Source: CAVSWN01 sp046728115
GTDB lineage: Bacteria; Acidobacteriota; Vicinamibacteria; Vicinamibacterales; CAVVIG01
Assembly: GCA_046728115.1 (NCBI GenBank)
Contig: JBKPDW010000503.1
Location: 1-9,968 of the forward strand
DNA length: 9,968 nucleotides
Direction of reading: 5' to 3'
Part shown: piece after piece, positions 7,459 through 9,968 of the stretch
How the letters are laid out: each line of letters begins with the position of its first letter
Numbering within the stretch: position 1 is the first letter of the stretch
Program-made: the position numbers and the translations under genes
Notes under the pieces: model-generated
What the model saw: only the letters and a program-made list of their open reading frames with translations
Database searches by the model: none
Told to the model about the DNA's origin: nothing

Positions 7459-7499
7459 CGTGTGGTCACTTGACGGTTCATGGTCTCCACGCGTAATGT
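7459..7499 (+). promoter_or_regulatory. Candidate promoter/operator of the toxin-antitoxin module
   Basis: TTGACG (7470-7475) is a five-of-six -35 match. TAATGT (7494-7499) 18 bp later is a weak -10. A start site seven bases downstream would fall on the A of the antitoxin ATG at 7506, which fits the lack of a Shine-Dalgarno sequence and suggests a leaderless transcript. CGTGTGG (7459-7465) and CCACGCG (7487-7493) form an imperfect inverted repeat around the -35 and spacer, a plausible autoregulatory operator. All of this is inference from short motifs. Confidence 0.35.
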
Positions 7500-7505
7500 A
7501 GTCAC

Positions 7506-7808
7506 ATGAAGGACCACAACGCTCCACGGCCAGGACCGGCGCAGAAGGTTGTCGGTGTCCGAGAACTGAAAACACATGCCGCCCGTATTCTGCGGCGCGT
7601 GAGAGAGGCACGGGCCTCGTACGTCCTGACTCACCGCGGCCGGGCCGTCGGCATGATTCTGCCCCTTGAGCCGGATGAGGACGCGGCTGCAACTGTTGAA
7701 GAGGCGTCCGCCACATGGGATGCGTTCGTGCGCGCGGGCAGGCGTCTGGAACGGCGATTTCGCCCAGGCCAGAGCGGCGTGCGTCTCCTCTCTGCCACGC
7801 GCCGATAG
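7506..7808 (+). CDS. Phd/YefM-type antitoxin
   Basis: A 100-residue protein whose residues 15-54 match the Phd/YefM antitoxin fold: VVGVRELKTHAARILRRVRE, then YVLTHRGRAVGMILPLE. In this family the N-terminal half dimerises and binds operator DNA, while the C-terminal tail wraps around the toxin and neutralises it. The tail here is acidic then strongly basic (EEASATWD, later RRLERRFRPG). A 13-residue Pro-rich extension precedes the fold. There is no clear ribosome-binding site before the ATG, so translation may be leaderless. The PIN toxin gene starts 6 bp after its stop, the standard antitoxin-first order. Phd-family antitoxins are often paired with PIN (VapC) toxins, so the pairing is expected. 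Confidence 0.85.
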   Translation: MKDHNAPRPGPAQKVVGVRELKTHAARILRRVREARASYVLTHRGRAVGMILPLEPDEDAAATVEEASATWDAFVRAGRRLERRFRPGQSGVRLLSATRR

Positions 7809-7814
7809 CGAGTC

Positions 7815-8321
7815 ATGCCTCCCGCTCGACGCGCGCCGCGCCGGCCGAGCCGCACATCTCGCTCCAAGATTCTCCGTTATACCGTGGATGCGAGTGTCTT
7901 TGTGAACGCTTTTAATCCGCACGAGGACGGCCACGCGGAGAGCCTGGCAATCCTGTCGGCGATTCAGCAGGGCGGCGATCCGGTCATCGTCCCCACGCTG
8001 TTGCTCCCGGAGATCGCATCGGCGGTGGCCCGTGCCAGTGACGACGCGGCTGGCGCGCTGCAATATGTCAGCGCGACAGCGACGCTTTCACACCTCACGC
8101 TCGTCTCGTTGACGTCCGTCACCGCTCGGCAGGCAGCCGAATTGGCCGCTACCCATCGGCTACGGGGGGCGGATGCCGTCTATGTCGCCGTGGCACGACG
8201 GTATGCAACGACGCTGGTATCGCGAGACGAGGAACAACGTTCGCGCGCGTCAACGGTCGTGACGTGTCAGACACCGGCGGAAGCGCTGCACAGCCGACAG
8301 ACGCCAACGCGAGCGCGGTGA
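7815..8321 (+). CDS. vapC: PIN-domain ribonuclease toxin (VapC-like)
   Basis: A 168-residue PIN-domain protein. The four conserved acidic residues that hold catalytic Mg/Mn are present: D25 in YTVDASVFVNAF, E66 in LLLPEIASAVAR, D120 in LRGADAVYVAVAR and D138 in LVSRDEEQ. VapC toxins are endoribonucleases that cut tRNA or rRNA when the antitoxin is degraded; the target cannot be predicted here. The ORF is somewhat longer than a typical VapC (about 130-145 residues) because of an Arg/Pro/Ser-rich N-terminal extension of about 20 residues and a Thr/Arg-rich C-terminal tail. No better in-frame ATG occurs near the domain start, so 7815 is kept, though a later non-ATG start is possible. It ends 30 bp before the right-hand direct repeat. 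Confidence 0.87.
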   Translation: MPPARRAPRRPSRTSRSKILRYTVDASVFVNAFNPHEDGHAESLAILSAIQQGGDPVIVPTLLLPEIASAVARASDDAAGALQYVSATATLSHLTLVSLTSVTARQAAELAATHRLRGADAVYVAVARRYATTLVSRDEEQRSRASTVVTCQTPAEALHSRQTPTRAR

Positions 8322-8338
8322 TCCCGTATCGAAAAATT

Positions 8339-8361
8339 GCGATCCTGTGATCCGAAATCGC
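8339..8361 (-). terminator. Possible intrinsic terminator of the intact secreted-protein gene
   Basis: On the minus strand, GCGAT (8361-8357) and ATCGC (8343-8339) can pair, with a 13-nt loop. They are followed by AATTTTT (8338-8332). The stem is short, so this is weak. It straddles the boundary of the direct repeat at 8352, so the left copy does not carry it. Confidence 0.3.
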
Positions 8362-8794
8362 GGGACGAACAGCGCCGATGCGCTCGTCGTTGTTCGTCCC
8401 CTTCGCTCACGCCATCGCCAAAAGGCGCGCGGCTATTGTGAGCAGGTTGCGGCGACGATCTTTCCGGACTGTACCTTCAGGATTGGTGCGTTGGCGTCAG
8501 GCCCTGGCGAGGTGTCGGCTGTCTGCGCCGCGCTGGCAGGAGATTCGAGCGTGCCCGTCAATTCCAGTTTCTTGCCGACGTGCGGACTGAGAGCCGTTGG
8601 ATTCGCAATGAGTCGGTAGGTCTGCGCGGCAGACGTGGCCGGCGCGCCGGTCGCTGGCGGAGTCGTGGTGCCCGCGGCAGCGGAGGAATCGGCAGCTGCC
8701 GCATCTGGTGACGCCGACGCGTTGGTCAGCAGGAACCTGGGCTGAGCCGCCGAGGAATCGGTCGCCGTTCCGGCCGTACCTGCTGTTCCGGTTG
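8352..8794. repeat. Direct repeat, right copy (about 443 bp)
   Basis: This is the counterpart of 322-766, same orientation, with about two dozen mismatches and lacking a 2-bp insertion. It covers the C-terminal two thirds of the intact gene at 8433-8990 and its downstream hairpin. Sequence outside both ends is unrelated to that flanking the left copy. Because this copy is part of a complete gene with signal peptide and ribosome-binding site, it is probably the parent. Confidence 0.9.
8362..8400. terminator. Long hairpin between convergent vapC and secreted-protein genes
   Basis: GGGACGAACA (8362-8371) pairs with TGTTCGTCCC (8391-8400). In this copy pairing extends inward through a G-U pair, CG/CG, one mismatch and CGA/TCG around a 5-nt loop. 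The hairpin lies between two convergent stop codons (vapC at 8321 plus, secreted protein at 8433 minus), a position suited to two-way termination. Neither side has a U-tract. Copy 1 carries an A at the equivalent of 8374 that breaks the inner stem. Confidence 0.5.
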
Positions 8795-8990
8795 TTCCCG
8801 TCGTGCCGGCTGTACCGGTCGGCGCAGGCGCGGCAGGGGTTGCGGGTGCCTCCTTCAAGCAGCCGGTGACAGTAATCTTCTGATCGGCGCCCGGGGAAGT
8901 CTGCGATGAGGCGGGCGTCTGAGCCATTATTGCTGCTGTCGCCAGGCCCACGATTGCGGTAGACATTCCAAGCCGGATTATTCTCGTCAT
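8433..8990 (-). CDS. Small secreted protein of unknown function (VTGCLK / ATCSQ type)
   Basis: A 185-residue exported protein. I chose the ATG at 8988-8990 because GGAGGTG (8999-8993) lies just upstream and a signal peptide follows at residues 1-23 (ending IMAQ); an open frame extends to 9230 but lacks both. After the signal come a short conserved segment KITVTGCLK (C44), then a Thr/Gly/Ala/Pro low-complexity linker with repeated GT(A/T) units (about 47-70). A C-terminal domain contains TYRLIAN, LSPHVGKKLELTGTLE and KIVAATCSQ (C183). The two cysteines are the only ones in the protein and bracket the mature chain, so a disulphide is possible. The GKKLELTGTL pattern recalls bacterial OB-fold proteins, and I have an impression of similar small proteins in Acidobacteriota, but no function is known to me. 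A truncated duplicate lies at 405-772. Confidence 0.8.
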   Translation of the reverse strand: MTRIIRLGMSTAIVGLATAAIMAQTPASSQTSPGADQKITVTGCLKEAPATPAAPAPTGTAGTTGTTGTAGTAGTATDSSAAQPRFLLTNASASPDAAAADSSAAAGTTTPPATGAPATSAAQTYRLIANPTALSPHVGKKLELTGTLESPASAAQTADTSPGPDANAPILKVQSGKIVAATCSQ

Positions 8991-9392
8991 AGCACCTCCG
9001 ACCGCTCGCCCCTGCAACGGTCGGACCGCAACGAGCGCGCGCTCGACGTTAACGCGCGCCTTCAACGCTTCTGGAAAGAAACCAATCGCTCGGATGCTGA
9101 GCGGGATCACGAATCGTTCATGCTGTTGCGTTCGCGAACCATACTCGGGCACGTCGTCTTTCTCCGCCCGTTCAGGTCGTCGCGCGCGAATCGAGATCTC
9201 CAAATGAGGACACGTCGGCCGCGTACGCAAAGGAATTCGCGCGGTACAATGCAGCGTCTCCGCGGATGAGTGTGTCTCCTACCTGAGAGCAGGGGAATCC
9301 TCGAGGTGGTCGCTCCGCAAGCGCTAGATCGTGGCTGAGACTGGGCGTACGACCAAAAGCTGCCGATTTCGCGACAGCTCGTTTCGTCTTAG
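8991..9392. other. Gene-free interval upstream of the secreted-protein gene
   Basis: No supported gene lies here. It holds the leader hairpin (8998-9024), a 14-bp perfect palindrome CGAGCGCGCGCTCG (9032-9045), a 10-bp palindrome GTTCGCGAAC (9130-9139) and a plus-strand TACAAT -10-like word (9245-9250) without a recognisable -35. Frames after that word stop within a few codons. It may be the promoter and eroded 5' part of the alpha/beta-hydrolase remnant that follows. Confidence 0.45.
8998..9024 (-). promoter_or_regulatory. Leader hairpin overlapping the ribosome-binding site
   Basis: On the minus-strand mRNA, CCGACCG (9024-9018) can pair with CGGTCGG (9004-8998), a perfect 7-bp stem with a 13-nt loop. 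The last two Gs of the stem are the first two of the GGAGGTG Shine-Dalgarno (8999-8993). Folding would partly hide the ribosome-binding site, so it could tune translation. No ligand or regulator is suggested by the sequence. Confidence 0.35.
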
Positions 9393-9451
9393 GACAGCCT
9401 GCCCGGATCAGCGGCCGTGTTCAAAGAGCGGATGAAGTTCGTGGCTGAGAC
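9329..9451 (+). repeat. 13-bp direct repeat TCGTGGCTGAGAC, 110 bp apart
   Basis: TCGTGGCTGAGAC occurs at 9329-9341 and again at 9439-9451. The second copy lies within the alpha/beta-hydrolase remnant, coding FVAET. The first is in non-coding sequence before it. It may mark an internal duplication or deletion scar in the decayed gene. Confidence 0.6.
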
Positions 9452-9581
9452 CATCCCGAACGGCAACGGCCGGCTGCTTCTGATCCCCGGCCTCGGCCAC
9501 GTTCCGCACATGGAAGCGCCCGAAAAGACGTATCCTCCCCTCGTTGCGTTCCTGAAGGAGGGGCTCGGCGGTCATCAATAG
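9393..9581 (+). pseudogene. C-terminal remnant of an alpha/beta hydrolase
   Basis: The frame from 9393 to the TAG at 9579-9581 reads AAVFKERMKFVAETIP and then LLLIPGLGHVPHMEAPEKTY followed by PPLVAFLKEGL. This is the typical end of an alpha/beta hydrolase: the catalytic His in GHVPHMEAPE (about 9510-9525) and the final helix. The nucleophile elbow and everything before it are absent. A TAG at 9390-9392 closes the frame upstream and the sequence before that is not coding in any frame I can read. An ATG at 9432 could start a 49-residue peptide, but no ribosome-binding site precedes it. I read this as a decayed gene. The 25-bp gap to the next gene is normal. Confidence 0.7.
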
Positions 9582-9606
9582 TTGGTGATCGTCAGGCTTG
9601 ACACAA

Positions 9607-9968
9607 ATGGATCGACGTCTGATGCGCGTCTCGACCGTCCTGGCGTGCGTTTGCTGCCTCGCGTGCCAGGCGCCAAAGGCTGCGGACGTTGTCGTGCGCG
9701 TCACGACGCACATGGTTCCGCCTCGCTGGGCGCTCCTCGAGAGGCAGCTGCTCAATGACAACGTGCCGGCGTGTCGCGAGTTCTTCAGGAAATACTTTGA
9801 CGACCGCGGCTACCTGCAGGTCTTCGTACGCTGGGGCGCGAACGACGGGCCGGACGATGCCTTCGAGAACTTCAATCGATGGCCCGAGCTGCACGCGCTC
9901 GGGGCCAGCGACGAAGTGCTGCAGATGTACCTCAAAGGGCACGAAGGATTGCTCAAGCAGTACACCGA
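9607..9968 (+). CDS. Uncharacterised secreted or lipoprotein, N-terminal part (cut by window end)
   Basis: The frame is open from the ATG at 9607 to the window end, giving 120 residues. The N-terminus (MDRRLMRVSTVLACVCCLAC) has a basic start and a hydrophobic core ending in cysteines. VLAC (C14) and CLAC (C20) are lipobox-like, so a lipoprotein is likely, with signal peptidase I cleavage near A25 as an alternative. The mature part begins with a beta-like VVVRVTTHMVPPRW. It then has helices with aromatic and acidic residues: LQVFVRWGANDGPDD, FENFNRWPELHALGAS, VLQMYLKGHEG. The WGANDGPDD...NRWPELHALG pattern looks conserved to me, as in proteins of polysaccharide-degrading bacteria, but I cannot assign a family or activity. 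An in-frame ATG at 9622 is an alternative start; neither has a good Shine-Dalgarno. Base composition and third-position GC look like the other real genes. Confidence 0.65.
   Translation, partial: MDRRLMRVSTVLACVCCLACQAPKAADVVVRVTTHMVPPRWALLERQLLNDNVPACREFFRKYFDDRGYLQVFVRWGANDGPDDAFENFNRWPELHALGASDEVLQMYLKGHEGLLKQYT

Larger units (their letters stand above)
7182..7505. other. Interval between the S9 peptidase and the antitoxin
   Basis: No intact gene lies here. It contains a short propeller-gene remnant (7275-7424), a small CGCGG-AAGA-CCGCG hairpin (7427-7440) and the candidate antitoxin promoter (7459-7499). I recognise nothing in 7182-7274 on either strand, and I see no clear terminator for the S9 operon. 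Confidence 0.5.

Noticed and set aside
8433..9230. Longer form of the secreted protein starting at 9230
   Set aside because: The extra 80 residues precede a proper signal peptide and a strong ribosome-binding site at 8993-8999, so the start at 8990 is far better supported.
9598..9603. Perfect TTGACA just before the gene at 9607
   Set aside because: The matching -10 position (about 9621-9626, GATGCG) is not promoter-like and would fall inside the coding region.
1..9968. CRISPR array, tRNA or rRNA genes, intact insertion sequence
   Set aside because: No regularly spaced short repeats, cloverleaf-like segments, rRNA-like sequence or complete transposase gene with terminal inverted repeats could be seen by reading the window.

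Overview
The window looks like chromosomal DNA from a GC-rich soil bacterium, most likely an Acidobacteriota (Vicinamibacteria-like). The basis is gene style: a roughly 1000-residue TonB-dependent receptor with an N-terminal carboxypeptidase-regulatory domain, a secreted creatininase-family protein, a secreted S9 peptidase with a PD40-type propeller, and a small secreted protein with a VTGCLK motif and an ATCSQ end. This is inference; there is no rRNA or other marker gene.

Left edge (1-1000, minus strand): the frameshifted C-terminal remnant of a large serine recombinase runs off the window. It abuts a 5'-truncated copy of a small secreted-protein gene whose full-length copy lies 8 kb away (8433-8990). 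The two copies form a direct repeat of about 445 bp (322-766 and 8352-8794).

Core (1000-7181): the receptor gene (minus strand) is divergent from a creatininase-family gene followed 50 bp later by an S9 prolyl-oligopeptidase-type gene (plus strand). The 144-bp divergent intergenic region carries overlapping, oppositely oriented -10 elements. All three products have signal peptides. A reasonable inference is an envelope module that takes up and degrades peptides or amides, but the substrate is unknown.

Right part (7182-9968): a short PD40 (WD40-like propeller) gene remnant is followed by a complete two-gene Phd/YefM antitoxin - PIN toxin module. This module is convergent with the intact copy of the repeated secreted-protein gene. 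Next come about 400 bp without a gene, the C-terminal scrap of an alpha/beta hydrolase, and the start of an uncharacterised secreted protein cut by the window end.

Four gene remnants, a long direct repeat and a toxin-antitoxin module in 10 kb suggest a rearranged accessory region around a conserved three-gene core. I see no rRNA, tRNA, CRISPR array or intact insertion sequence, and no clearly new multi-gene system. The best leads are the direct-repeat bracket, the symmetric divergent promoter with the secreted creatininase/S9 pair, and the uncharacterised two-cysteine secreted protein.
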